From Neovahlkampfia damariscottae (Eukaryota > Heterolobosea > Selenaionea > Neovahlkampfiida > Neovahlkampfiidae), in contig JABLTG010000256.1 of assembly GCA_016618085.1 (NCBI GenBank), positions 1-18,881 on the forward strand: DNA of 18,881 nt, in the 5' to 3' direction. How positions within the stretch are numbered: position 1 is the first letter of the stretch; every line of letters starts with the position of its first letter. Below are positions 9,693 to 17,236 of this stretch, piece after piece. Position numbers and translations under genes: made by a program. The notes under the pieces were generated by a model. That model ran no database searches, was not told where the DNA came from, and saw only the letters and a list, made by a program, of their open reading frames with translations.

Positions 9693-10082
9693 ATGAACAT
9701 CACACAACCTCCTGGAGCAAAATCTGAATTTAAAAACATCATTGATGGTATTTTGAACAACTACACCCTCAACAACTCTCAAAAACTGGTTTTTCAATCA
9801 AAAAAACAAACATGTACAAATACTGAAGAAAAGAACGAGAAAGAAAACGAAATAGACAACAATGTAGATATGGATGACTTCTATACTGATATAAAATCCG
9901 ACAAAGAACAGATCAAACTCAAAGACTCGATGCTTCAAGAAAAAAAGTTGATAATTCACAAAGAAAGACGACAACCTGGAAAATACGAAGCCAGAAGATC
10001 TTCAAAAGCAAATTTGTTTGCATCAAACGATGAATTCAAACAATTCAAACTTCAACACGCTGTTCATATCGAGTCTCTTTAA
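9693..10082 (+). CDS. Small tandem-family protein, member 1
   Basis: A 129-residue protein of unknown family, first of three related neighbours. The N-terminal block (IIDGILNNYTLNNSQKLVF) matches ILNQYELDNSLKVI and TLNQYTLNTNLQVV in members 2 and 3. The C-terminal block, ARRSSKANLFASNDEFKQFK, matches the same region in the others. The central part is longer and more acidic than in its relatives. The R-R-S-S sequence fits a basophilic (PKA/AGC-type) kinase site. The ATG at 9693 is the first in frame; GATTGGG lies 56 bp upstream. The whole protein is predicted to be polar and partly disordered, with no signal peptide. Confidence 0.65.
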   Translation: MNITQPPGAKSEFKNIIDGILNNYTLNNSQKLVFQSKKQTCTNTEEKNEKENEIDNNVDMDDFYTDIKSDKEQIKLKDSMLQEKKLIIHKERRQPGKYEARRSSKANLFASNDEFKQFKLQHAVHIESL

Positions 10083-10401
10083 AAGAAATTAAATTAATAG
10101 AAAATTAAAATTGTTTATTATTTGTGACTGATATTATTTGAAAAATTTGAACTTCAAAAAAAGAAAATTTTTGATTGATACCATACTTCTCCGAATTTCT
10201 CCGACAGGTTGAAAAGAGTAAAATCATTTTCCAAGACTCTGTTGTTGAAATTTATCCCTTTTCCTCAAGAAAGAAACGAGGAAGAAGTATGGACTATTAA
10301 GGAAGCATTTTGTTTTCCGAATCTGGAATTTTTTTAAGCATAAAAATTCGATTGGTCAATCAACTGACACAACAAAATTCGGTTGAAAAGAAGTTCACAT
10401 C
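10083..10401. other. Intergenic region with a spaced inverted repeat
   Basis: 319 bp between members 1 and 2. It holds a 10-bp perfect inverted repeat, CCATACTTCT at 10181-10190 and AGAAGTATGG at 10283-10292, and the CCAAT-type box at 10350-10356. No gene is seen. Confidence 0.4.
10350..10356. promoter_or_regulatory. CCAAT-type box upstream of member 2
   Basis: GATTGGT lies 45 bp before the ATG at 10402. Confidence 0.4.
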
Positions 10402-10758
10402 ATGTCACAAGTATCCTTTAAATCCCCTTTCAAACTCTCGTTGGAACAAATTTTAAATCAGTACGAGCTCGACAATTCTCTGAAAGTAATCAAAGCCACA
10501 ATACACAATGTACCATCACTTGTCACAGACTCACTTGCTTCCCAATTAGAGGAGTATATATTCACCACTGAAGTACCAGACGAAACAAAAACAACTGTAA
10601 AAAGAAATGAATCCCCGAATAAATCACTAATTCTGACAGATGAAAGAAAGATAAAAAACCTCAAAAAATTTCAAAACCGAAAAGACTCTGTTTCAAGTTT
10701 ATTCTCTTCGAATGAAGAATTTAAAAGATTCAAAGAAATAAACATGGCAAATATTTAA
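10402..10758 (+). CDS. Small tandem-family protein, member 2
   Basis: A 118-residue intronless protein. It shares with its neighbours an N-terminal block (EQILNQYELDNSLKVIKA) and a C-terminal block (RKDSVSSLFSSNEEFKRFK). The C-terminal block has the pattern basic-basic-x-Ser, four or so residues, LF, two small hydroxyl residues, N-acidic-EFK-RF-K. The family is not one I recognise. No membrane segment or signal peptide is visible. The conserved ends and variable middle suggest two short interaction motifs joined by a flexible linker. Confidence 0.7.
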   Translation: MSQVSFKSPFKLSLEQILNQYELDNSLKVIKATIHNVPSLVTDSLASQLEEYIFTTEVPDETKTTVKRNESPNKSLILTDERKIKNLKKFQNRKDSVSSLFSSNEEFKRFKEINMANI

Positions 10759-11158
10759 TTGTACATTTTCAAACTTCCACTCTTTTTTTTTATCAAAAGT
10801 TCACTCAAATAAAATAGTTTTAAACTTCTTGTTGAAAGTACTTCAAAACAATATCTGTCTCATAACTTAATTCTTTCTTTTGATGTTGAGTATTTTATCC
10901 GACAAATAAGCACTCAGAGGAATTTCAATTCAGAGTACTATTATTTTAAGAACTTTCAATATTATTTCAGCATACAAAATCTGCATGAAGAAATAACTAT
11001 TTATTATCTCTGAAAAACACCCTAAAAGAGCAATTGAAAGTCCATGTTTATGAACAAATTAGGAAAGCTGAATACTGTCCAAAAATGGTATTATTTTTGA
11101 TTTCATCAATGATTGGATTATCAATTCCATTCAATCCTACAAACATTCAAAATTTATC
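10759..11158. other. Intergenic region, no gene seen
   Basis: 400 bp upstream of member 3. I see no reading frame or RNA gene. GATTGGA at 11111-11117 is a likely variant of the local CCAAT-type box, 42 bp before the next ATG. Confidence 0.4.
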
Positions 11159-11476
11159 ATGTCAACTCTAAGTCAGTTTAAAAGATCAATCGATTCAACT
11201 CTCAACCAGTATACCCTCAACACAAACCTACAAGTAGTCCATTTGTCATTGCTGTCAGAAAAAGAACACAAACAAATTCCTTTGTCATTTGAAACTCAAA
11301 CCGATGAACCTTCAAAACAGAAAAATTTCAAAACTTTGATGACAGATCAACAAGCAGGGCACTTAAAAAAGAATGATCCTTCAAAAGGAAGAAAAGAATC
11401 AGCTTCTACTCTCTTCACCACAAATGAAGAATTTAAAAGATTCAAACAAATCCATGTACATCAGGACCTGTATTAA
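11159..11476 (+). CDS. Small tandem-family protein, member 3
   Basis: A 105-residue intronless protein, the shortest of the three. Its N-terminal block (IDSTLNQYTLNTNLQVV) and C-terminal block (GRKESASTLFTTNEEFKRFK) align directly with member 2. The middle is variable and polar. R-K-E-S keeps the basophilic kinase-site pattern. The family probably arose by tandem duplication. Function unknown. Confidence 0.7.
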   Translation: MSTLSQFKRSIDSTLNQYTLNTNLQVVHLSLLSEKEHKQIPLSFETQTDEPSKQKNFKTLMTDQQAGHLKKNDPSKGRKESASTLFTTNEEFKRFKQIHVHQDLY

Positions 11477-11646
11477 ATTATTGTATTATTATTTTTTCTC
11501 CTTTTCTTTTTTTCTTTCAATTTTCAGCTGAAGTTGGATACACTCAAACATTTCAAAGTTCAACCAAAGGAATCAATAAAACACTTGACTATTTTTAGAA
11601 AGAAAAAAATATCATTGGATAAAAAAATCAAACGAATAAAATAATC

Positions 11647-12534
11647 ATGAGTCAACCAGAGACACCAAAATCATCAGCAGAATATTTCCGTGAAAAAATA
11701 AGAAGAGGTGAAGAAGTTATACCACCAAAAACACCAGAAGATGGAATAATTCCAGACGTATTTGAAAAACAAGGAAAACCACCTTCAGATTTACAAAATT
11801 TCACAATGGCTGTAGAAGAAGATCATTATGACCTGGAAGAATTAGATACACCAAACACAGCTGAAAAAGAAGAAATGAAGAAACTCAATTCTCTGTATTC
11901 TGGTTTAAAGAATGAAAATATAGATCACACAGAAGCAACTAAAACTGGAAGAATGGTGGAGTTATTTCAAACACCTATGCCTGATGAATCACCAACGCCT
12001 TGGGTCGAAACACCATTAGTGGCAAAAGAGTATTTTGGATATTCAGAAGGTGGTAAAGAAAGATTAAAAACAGAAGAAGAATCAGAAGAAAAAAGATTAT
12101 TAAACTCTTTAATGGATAATTTAGCACCAAAAGAAAACGAGAACTTTTTGTTAAATTCAAAGTCAATTTCTTATTTTGCTTCAAAACTTGTTAATGATGT
12201 TATAAATAAAACAGTTAAGAAAATGACAAGCAAAAATAATTACAAACAAGTTTCATCAGATTTAGTTCATTCTATTGTTGAAAATTCAATTCAAAAATGT
12301 TCAATTAAACAAAACGTCAGTTTGATAGATTTTTTTAAAAATGATTCAACTTTAAATAATCTTTTGATATCAACAACAGATGATGAAATAGAAGAATGTA
12401 TTCAATATTTAGCCGAAGCCTTAGAAGGAAGAGGAAATGGTCAAAAAAAAAAATTAGTTCCAAGTGAAATAAAAAAGATAGCTGGAAATATGATGCATGG
12501 TATTATGAATCAAGTACTAATTGAATTTGAATAA
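11647..12534 (+). CDS. Unknown acidic protein with AKAP-like amphipathic helices
   Basis: A 295-residue intronless protein. The N-terminal half is acidic and disordered with repeated Thr-Pro sites (PKTPED, LDTPNT, QTPMP, SPTP, ETP). The C-terminal half holds several amphipathic helices. The helix at residues 174-190, ISYFASKLVNDVINKTV, closely follows the spacing of PKA RII-anchoring helices such as AKAP-IS (hydrophobics two to four apart: I, Y, A, L/V, V/I). A second (205-218, DLVHSIVENSIQKC) and a C-terminal one (275-293) have the same character. The protein starts with MSQPETPK and no known domain is recognised. The anchoring role is inference from the helix pattern only. The gene follows the three small proteins on the same strand. 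Confidence 0.7.
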   Translation: MSQPETPKSSAEYFREKIRRGEEVIPPKTPEDGIIPDVFEKQGKPPSDLQNFTMAVEEDHYDLEELDTPNTAEKEEMKKLNSLYSGLKNENIDHTEATKTGRMVELFQTPMPDESPTPWVETPLVAKEYFGYSEGGKERLKTEEESEEKRLLNSLMDNLAPKENENFLLNSKSISYFASKLVNDVINKTVKKMTSKNNYKQVSSDLVHSIVENSIQKCSIKQNVSLIDFFKNDSTLNNLLISTTDDEIEECIQYLAEALEGRGNGQKKKLVPSEIKKIAGNMMHGIMNQVLIEFE

Positions 12535-12632
12535 AAAAAAAACGGAATTTTTTTTAATAATTTTTTTTTTTTTTTTCGACTTGCAAAGAAAACTTTTTTT
12601 TTTTTTGAATACAGAAAAATTTAATTTAGTCT

Positions 12633-13378
12633 TTACCCACAACATCCACCTTTACCATTTGGTTCTGGTGGTTTTGTGATGTTTGTAATATCGACTGGAA
12701 CATAACCAGAATTATCTTCTTTTCCAAGAGCATTATTTGCAATTACACGAAAAGCATCTTCAACATTTGTTGAATCTTTTGCTGAAGTTTCAAAGTATGG
12801 AAGGTTTCCTTTTGATTGACACCAAGCTTGAGCGCGTTTTTGATTCACGACTCTTTGATCACTTAAATCGATTTTATTACCAATAACAATAAAAGGAAAA
12901 TTATCAGGATCTTCAGGACCTTTGAAAATGTCAGTTTTTTGTTTTACTTTTTCGCACCTGCTTGAATTAAGAATTCGTCTCTCCATTGGTCTAAATGTTC
13001 AAAAGTTCCTGCAACGTTTACATCGAAAACGAGTACACAAGAGTCAGCTCCTCGGTAAAAAGCAACACCTAAACTTTGAAAACTGAAAATTAATTTTTTT
13101 TTTTTTTTTTCTTTACCGTTCTTGACCAGCTGTATCCCAAATTTGCATTGCTTTTTTTATTTAGTTGAAAAAAAAAAAGACTTACTGACATTTTTATCGT
13201 TAACTTGAACTTCTTTTGTTAAGAAATCAGCTCCAATTGTAGCTTTGTATTGTGAGGAGAATTTATTATTGACAAATTGATTCATCAAAGATGTTTTTCC
13301 GACACTAATGGTTATTTTTTTATTTTTTTACCCACTATCCCCAAGAATGATCACTTTGAGAAATTTTTTTTGACTCAT
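12633..13378 (-). CDS. Rab7-like small GTPase, five exons with four ultra-short introns
   Basis: Exons 13378-13332, 13304-13186, 13150-13117, 13082-12958 and 12919-12633 give 203 residues. The introns are 27, 35, 34 and 38 nt, all GT-AG. Spliced, the protein shows the P-loop [14 protein letters not shown] (interrupted by the 27-nt intron), the switch I region with [27 protein letters not shown] (switch II), GNKIDL and [26 protein letters not shown] and the [10 protein letters not shown] loop point to Rab7, which controls late endosome and lysosome traffic. The C-terminus KGGCCG carries two cysteines for prenylation, although the last residue after the cysteines is unusual compared with the animal CxC ending. 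The introns are poly-T/poly-A rich. Confidence 0.93.
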
Positions 13379-13930
13379 GTTTGTTGTGTTGTTCTGTTAG
13401 AAGAAAAATCAACCAATGATGTTGGTTTCTAAACTTAGAACTTGTTGTTAAAAAATTATTGGTTGAAAAAATTCAACGGAATGGAGTTTCAATTGTTTAA
13501 TCTTTTTTTAAATCAATTTTTCTTAGAAAAAAATCCCAGTTTTTGATTGGGTTGTGAAAAAAACATTTTTTTGTTGGATGAATAAGGTTTACTTTGAAAA
13601 TTATTTTTCATTCGGTTTGTTAAATTCAAAAAGAAGTAGCAATTAGAAATAAAAATTCAAAATACAACAGAAATACTAATAATGGTTGGATTATGGATGC
13701 ACTTCCATTTTTCAGAAAACAAAAAAAACTCGTAAATTAGAGCTCCAGGAGATATACATTAGCAAGTAATTTCTATCTCTTTGAAATATATTGTCAAACA
13801 AAAAAGAATATGGCAGGATCAAATAATTTCTTCTTTACTTTGTTCAAAATTTTTTTATTTTGATGAGTCATTTTGATTTTAACCAATCACACATCCCAAA
13901 ATAGACAAATCAAAAAACGTTTAGTCAAAA
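13379..13930. other. Divergent intergenic region
   Basis: 552 bp between the Rab7 gene and the first secreted-protein gene. It contains ACCAATG at 13412-13418 (Rab side) and ACCAATC at 13882-13888 (secreted-protein side). A 17-base segment at 13538-13554 (agtttttgattgggttg) recurs with one change at 14698-14714 upstream of the second secreted copy, so the duplication included upstream DNA. No gene is seen. Confidence 0.45.
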
Positions 13931-14619
13931 ATGAAAAAAATGGTTGTTGTTGTGTTGTTAGTCCTTGGAATAGGAATGGTTTTTGGAAACCCAGCAAAAT
14001 CAGTATCTAGTGGTGATCCGATGCTTTGTGAATTCACATTTGCTTCATGCTACTTGGTGAAAAAAGTTGGGCCAAATGTCGGAGCACCATCAAACAATAT
14101 TTTACCATCTAACAGTATCACCAAGATATGCATCAAAAATTGGTCAGCTTTCAAGTAAGAAAAACGAAAAATTAAAAAAAATCAGGCAAATTTGTGGCAA
14201 AGATGCAGTGATCAGTTTTGGAGCCGGTTGCAGATCCAGGTAATTGAACCACAAATTAATCAAATAGTAATTGTATTGACAAAAGAAAATGCTCTTGTTT
14301 AGCACTTTTGAAAGGAATGAAAAAATTGAAGCACCCTCTGGTACATGAACTTCAAAAATTGATCAATGCTCAAGATGGAAGAAAGTATCATCTTAAAACA
14401 CCAAAAACCAGAGTTTGTGCAAGACATAAATGTAAAGTTGAATGGTGGCAAAAAAAATGTTGGTGTGTTGCGTATAAATGGGTATTGAGAGATCCAGTTG
14501 TTCATCCATTCAGAGGGAATCTGAAAATTGGTTCAGTTGCTACTCTTGATCAAGAAGAACCACTTGCAGCTGAAGATGATGAACTTTTTGAAATGGTTGA
14601 CTCAGATATTGATGAATAA
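13931..14619 (+). CDS. Secreted Cys/Trp-rich protein, copy 1 (three exons)
   Basis: Exons 13931-14154, 14186-14239 and 14268-14619 give 209 residues; the introns are 31 and 28 nt, GT-AG. The splice choice is supported by copy 2, which gives matching protein across every join (for example ICGxxA...GCRS then NCID..KCSCLALLKG). Residues 1-19 are a clear signal peptide (MKKMVVVVLLVLGIGMVFG). The mature protein has about ten cysteines, including a C-terminal module RVCARHKCKVEWWQKKCWC, and ends in an acidic tail. The family is unknown to me. A secreted or vacuolar disulfide-bonded protein is the safest reading. ACCAATC lies 43 bp upstream. Confidence 0.8.
14296..14420 (+). repeat. 125-bp identical tract shared by the two secreted-protein genes (copy 1)
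   Basis: Identical base for base to 15225-15349, while sequence on both sides differs at many positions. It covers the start of exon 3, including LLKGMKKLKHPLVHEL. This looks like recent gene conversion. Confidence 0.8.
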
Positions 14620-14859
14620 ACTTTTCATTATTATTTAACTTTAAACGAGGAGAATTTATTCATCTTCTTTTTTGACAAATCTCTCTTGAAGAATCTTAGT
14701 TTTTGATTGGGCTGCAATTTGGAGATACTTTGGACAAAATATCGAATATTTTAAATTTATATACAGCAAGATTGTATTATACTCTAAAATTTTCTGAAGA
14801 ATTTCGTTTTAACGAATCATGTTCTCCAAAATTGACAAATCAAAAATCATCTTGTCAAA

Positions 14860-15509
14860 ATGAAGCTAATGGTTGTTTTGTTGTTAATACTTGAAATAAG
14901 CATTGCTTTTGGATCAGTTCCAGCAAAATCAGTTTCTTATGGTGATGCTCTTGTTTGTGTCTTCAGATATGCTACATGTTATTTGGTGAAAAAAGTTGGA
15001 CCAAATGTAGGTGCTCCATCAAAGAACATTTTCCTTTGAATGAAAAAACAAGTCAATGCGTCCTTTATAATTCAGATTATAAGTAAGATAACCAAAATTG
15101 AAAGCAACAGGAGAATTTGTGGAGAGTCTGCATTGTATGGTTATTCAAGTGGTTGTAGATCCAAGTAACCATTTTAACTAGAAATTAATGAAATAGAAAT
15201 TGTATTGACCTTACTAAATGTTCATGTTTAGCACTTTTGAAAGGAATGAAAAAATTGAAGCACCCTCTGGTACATGAACTTCAAAAATTGATCAATGCTC
15301 AAGATGGAAGAAAGTATCATCTTAAAACACCAAAAACCAGAGTTTGTGCTTGGCGTAGATGCAAAGTTGAATGGTGGAAAAGAAAATGTTGGTGCGCAAA
15401 ATACAAATGGGTGTTAAAAGCACCTATTCTTCATCCATTCAGAAACTACATGAAAATTGGTTCGGTTGCCACTCTCAATGAAGAAATTCTCGAAGATGAA
15501 TTTTCTTGA
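14860..15509 (+). pseudogene. Secreted Cys/Trp-rich protein, copy 2 (single-base frameshift in exon 1)
   Basis: Tandem copy of the gene at 13931, with exons 14860-15082, 15111-15164 and 15197-15509 and introns of 28 and 32 nt. The signal peptide, cysteine pattern and Cys/Trp module are conserved. Exon 1 is one base shorter than in copy 1. In a T run near 15030 the frame shifts and meets TGA at about 15038, after which the other frame keeps the alignment with copy 1 (copy 1 LPSNSITKIC against FPLNEKTSQC). A lost T would explain it. This may be a true inactivating mutation or a homopolymer sequencing error, since the rest of the gene looks preserved. Without the shift it would encode 196 residues. 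Confidence 0.75.
15225..15349 (+). repeat. 125-bp identical tract (copy 2)
   Basis: Partner of 14296-14420. Identity ends sharply on both sides, after GTTTGTGC on the right. Confidence 0.8.
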
Positions 15510-15563
15510 AATGGATGAATAAACTTTTGGATTCAAAAACATTTGTTTATTTATGTACAAAAT

Positions 15564-15965
15564 TTATTTTTTTTCTTGGTTTCTTCCAGTTGATTGATCG
15601 TATTTTGTAACGGCTTTTGTACCTTCTGAAACAGCATGTTTTGCCAATTCACCAGGAAGAATTAATCTAACAGCAGTTTGAATTTCACGTGATGAAAGTG
15701 TTTTTGAACCTGAAATTCTAACTAAGTTTGCTGCTTCCATTGCAATTCTTTCAAAGATATCGTGAATGAATGAATTCATAATAGCCATAGCTTTGTTTGA
15801 GATACCAATATCATGATGAACTTGTTTCAAAACTTTGTAGATGTATGTAGCGTATGATTCAACTCTTTTCTTTTTGTGTGCAGCTTTTTTTTCTCCTTCT
15901 ACGACAGGTTTTTTTTCTTTTGGTGCTTTTGTTGCTTTTGGTTTCTTTTCAGCTTTTGGTGGCAT
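15564..15965 (-). CDS. Histone H2B
   Basis: A 133-residue intronless core histone. The N-terminal tail (1-35) is rich in Lys, Ala and Pro. The histone fold contains [18 protein letters not shown], a [12 protein letters not shown] helix and the conserved [20 protein letters not shown] signature with the following [10 protein letters not shown]. It packages nuclear DNA with H2A, H3 and H4. The last residues ([11 protein letters not shown]) extend beyond the usual KYTSSK end. The start at 15965 is clear. The 185-bp divergent spacer to the Erg28-like gene holds CCAAT and TATA-like (TTTAAATA on the gene strand) sequences. No sister histone gene is in the window. Confidence 0.97.
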   Translation of the reverse strand: MPPKAEKKPKATKAPKEKKPVVEGEKKAAHKKKRVESYATYIYKVLKQVHHDIGISNKAMAIMNSFIHDIFERIAMEAANLVRISGSKTLSSREIQTAVRLILPGELAKHAVSEGTKAVTKYDQSTGRNQEKK

Positions 15966-16073
15966 TGTTGTTGTATGTGTTGTTTGATATTTGTTGGTGA
16001 TTCAAAACAAAAAGTTGTTGGCTATTTAAAAAAACCGTTGTCCAATGAAAAACAATGTATAAAGAACTCATAT

Positions 16074-16080
16074 GATTGGT
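16074..16080. promoter_or_regulatory. CCAAT-type box between H2B and the Erg28-like gene
   Basis: GATTGGT; a further CCAAT is at 16042-16046. Both lie in the H2B/Erg28 divergent promoter, with a TATA-like tatttaaa near 16023. Confidence 0.4.
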
Positions 16081-16133
16081 CAATTCAGAAATTTTTTCTT
16101 CACCAATAAATTCTCCGAAGCAGAGGTATGTTT

Positions 16134-16140
16134 GATTGGT
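16134..16140. promoter_or_regulatory. CCAAT-type box just upstream of the Erg28-like start
   Basis: GATTGGT ends 10 bp before the ATG at 16151, so transcription must begin very close to the start codon if it acts as a promoter box. Confidence 0.35.
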
Positions 16141-16150
16141 TGAATATTTA

Positions 16151-16504
16151 ATGGAGTTGTTGAAATATGCCTTCATCTTCACTTCCTTCATTGAATTCAT
16201 TGTTGCCACACAAATTTTTTTTTCAACTGATTTGAAACCATTTATGTTGACTGGACTTTTATCAGAAGAAAATGTTTCTACGAATGAAGCTGTTATTGTA
16301 TTCTACTCTTTTTTTATATTTATAGTTGGATTTGCTCGGTTATATTGTGCTTTTGATATTCACAGAAAATCCATTTATCTTTTGACGTTGTGGATTCATA
16401 TTTTTGAAGCTACTTTTCTGATTTTACTTCCTTGGTATCAAAACAAGTTGAATTTAAAACATTCACCTTTTGCTTTTTCAATTTTAGTCTTTCCGCTATC
16501 TTAA
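16151..16504 (+). pseudogene. Erg28-like sterol-synthesis scaffold, C-terminus cut off by a transposon
   Basis: A 117-residue membrane protein from the ATG at 16151 to a stop at 16502-16504. Hydrophobic segments and the motif FARLYCAFDIHRKSIYLLTLW match the Erg28 family's 'R..CA.DI..K.lY..TLW' core. Erg28 tethers the C-4 demethylation enzymes of sterol synthesis in the ER membrane. The stop lies inside the Fanzor element that starts at 16501. Skipping 16501-17071 continues the frame as PLSVANFIIQILHHQN to a stop at 17112-17114, giving 130 residues, close to family length, and the extension fits the family's last membrane segment. The allele here therefore lacks its last about 15 residues. It may still be partly functional. 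Confidence 0.8.
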
Positions 16505-16934
16505 AACTGACTTTTCCGTTCATTCTGATTAATCAGACCAGATATTAAAATCAAGGTTTCTTTCGGGATAGGACCGTCGCCAGCAGTACTGGCAGTTTTT
16601 GGATTTCCAATAAAATTTTGTATGTTCATCAGAAATATATTTCTTGCTCCATTATAATCTCTTGGAAGAGAAAAATTACAATATTTACAATTGAAATAAT
16701 CTTTTTTTCCAAGTTTCCAATCTATTTTTCCACATGATCCACATGTACAACTGGTATAATGTTCTGAAACTTCATGTACTTGAACAGAATCTTTTTGAGC
16801 AAGATGTTTTAGTGTTTGACAAAATTGAAAATGAGACCAATGAAGCATTTTTCTCAATGTTGTACTATGAATTTTTCTTTCCTATTTTTTAATCATTCCT
16901 TTGACTTGAAATTTTGAAATCAAAATTTCATCAT
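16501..16934 (-). pseudogene. Fanzor C-terminal fragment with one nonsense codon
   Basis: The minus-strand frame reads NDEILISKFQVKGMIKK, then TAG at 16884-16882, then ERKIHSTTLRKMLHWSHFQF, VSEHYTSCTCGSCG, FNCKYCNFSLPRDYNGARNI. This is the RuvC-II/zinc-finger/RuvC-III end of a TnpB/Fanzor: CGSC and CKYC zinc ligands and the final catalytic Asp in RDYNGARN are kept. The N-terminal two thirds are missing; the join is at about 16934-16935. With no start codon and a nonsense mutation it cannot make a working nuclease. The residues after GARNIFLMN may be the RNA scaffold read as protein. Confidence 0.85.
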
Positions 16935-17071
16935 TTGAGATCTTTTTCAGTATTTTCTAGTTGAACAAAAGGTCTTTTTTGTTCAACTTGAACAACTTCA
17001 AGTAAAAATAACTGGCAAAATTAAATCTAATTGGCCACTTTTATCACAATAACCATCAATTCATTGGCCGT
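16935..17071 (-). repeat. Fanzor left end, copy A of a 137-bp perfect inverted repeat
   Basis: Reverse complement of 18457-18593 with no mismatch. It carries two GGCCAAT sequences and, at 16959-16988, a 12-bp stem with a six-base loop. Confidence 0.93.
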
Positions 17072-17199
17072 TGTGGCAAATTTTATCATACAAATCTTAC
17101 ACCACCAAAACTGAAAAAGTGAAAGAATAAATTCTTTATTATGTGTTTACGAATGTGTTGTAAATGATTATTTTTTAAAACTGAATAAATTTCTTTTCC

Positions 17200-17206
17200 A
17201 CCAATA
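17200..17206. promoter_or_regulatory. CCAAT-type box upstream of the CHCH gene
   Basis: ACCAATA lies about 31 bp before the ATG at 17237. Confidence 0.35.
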
Positions 17207-17236
17207 AAACTAAAAGGTAAAGGTTGAAAAAAACAA

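Larger units (their letters stand above)
16501..17071 (-). mobile_element. Internally deleted, non-autonomous Fanzor element (571 bp)
   Basis: Read on the minus strand, it begins with ACGGCCAATGAATTG and runs 137 bp (17071-16935) identically to the left end of the right-hand Fanzor. It then jumps directly into the last third of the Fanzor frame and ends at the frame's stop codon at 16501. The boundary is fixed by two independent lines: the end of the 137-bp identity, and restoration of the Erg28 frame when 16501-17071 is removed (one-base T ambiguity). No target-site duplication is present, as is usual for TnpB-family transposition. Its last ~120 bases are locally richer in G+C and contain TCTGATTAATCAGA (16524-16537) and GCCAG/CTGGC arms near 16570-16584, plausibly the right end and guide-RNA scaffold. 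Confidence 0.85.

Noticed and set aside
14240-14300. Longer second intron in secreted copy 1, ending at TTTAG before CACTTTTG
   Set aside because: That acceptor puts exon 3 out of frame and ends it at TGA after about 15 codons. The acceptor at 14267 keeps the frame in both copies and preserves cysteines.
14703-14894. 63-codon frame upstream of secreted copy 2
   Set aside because: It overlaps the signal peptide of copy 2 in another frame and starts with a non-ATG region; no conservation with copy 1 upstream.
14860-15082. Programmed frameshifting in secreted copy 2
   Set aside because: Copy 1 needs no shift, and no slippery site with downstream structure is evident; a lost T is simpler.
16501-17071. 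The inserted segment as an intron of the Erg28-like gene
   Set aside because: There is no GT at its left border or AG at its right border on the plus strand, and it is over ten times longer than local introns.
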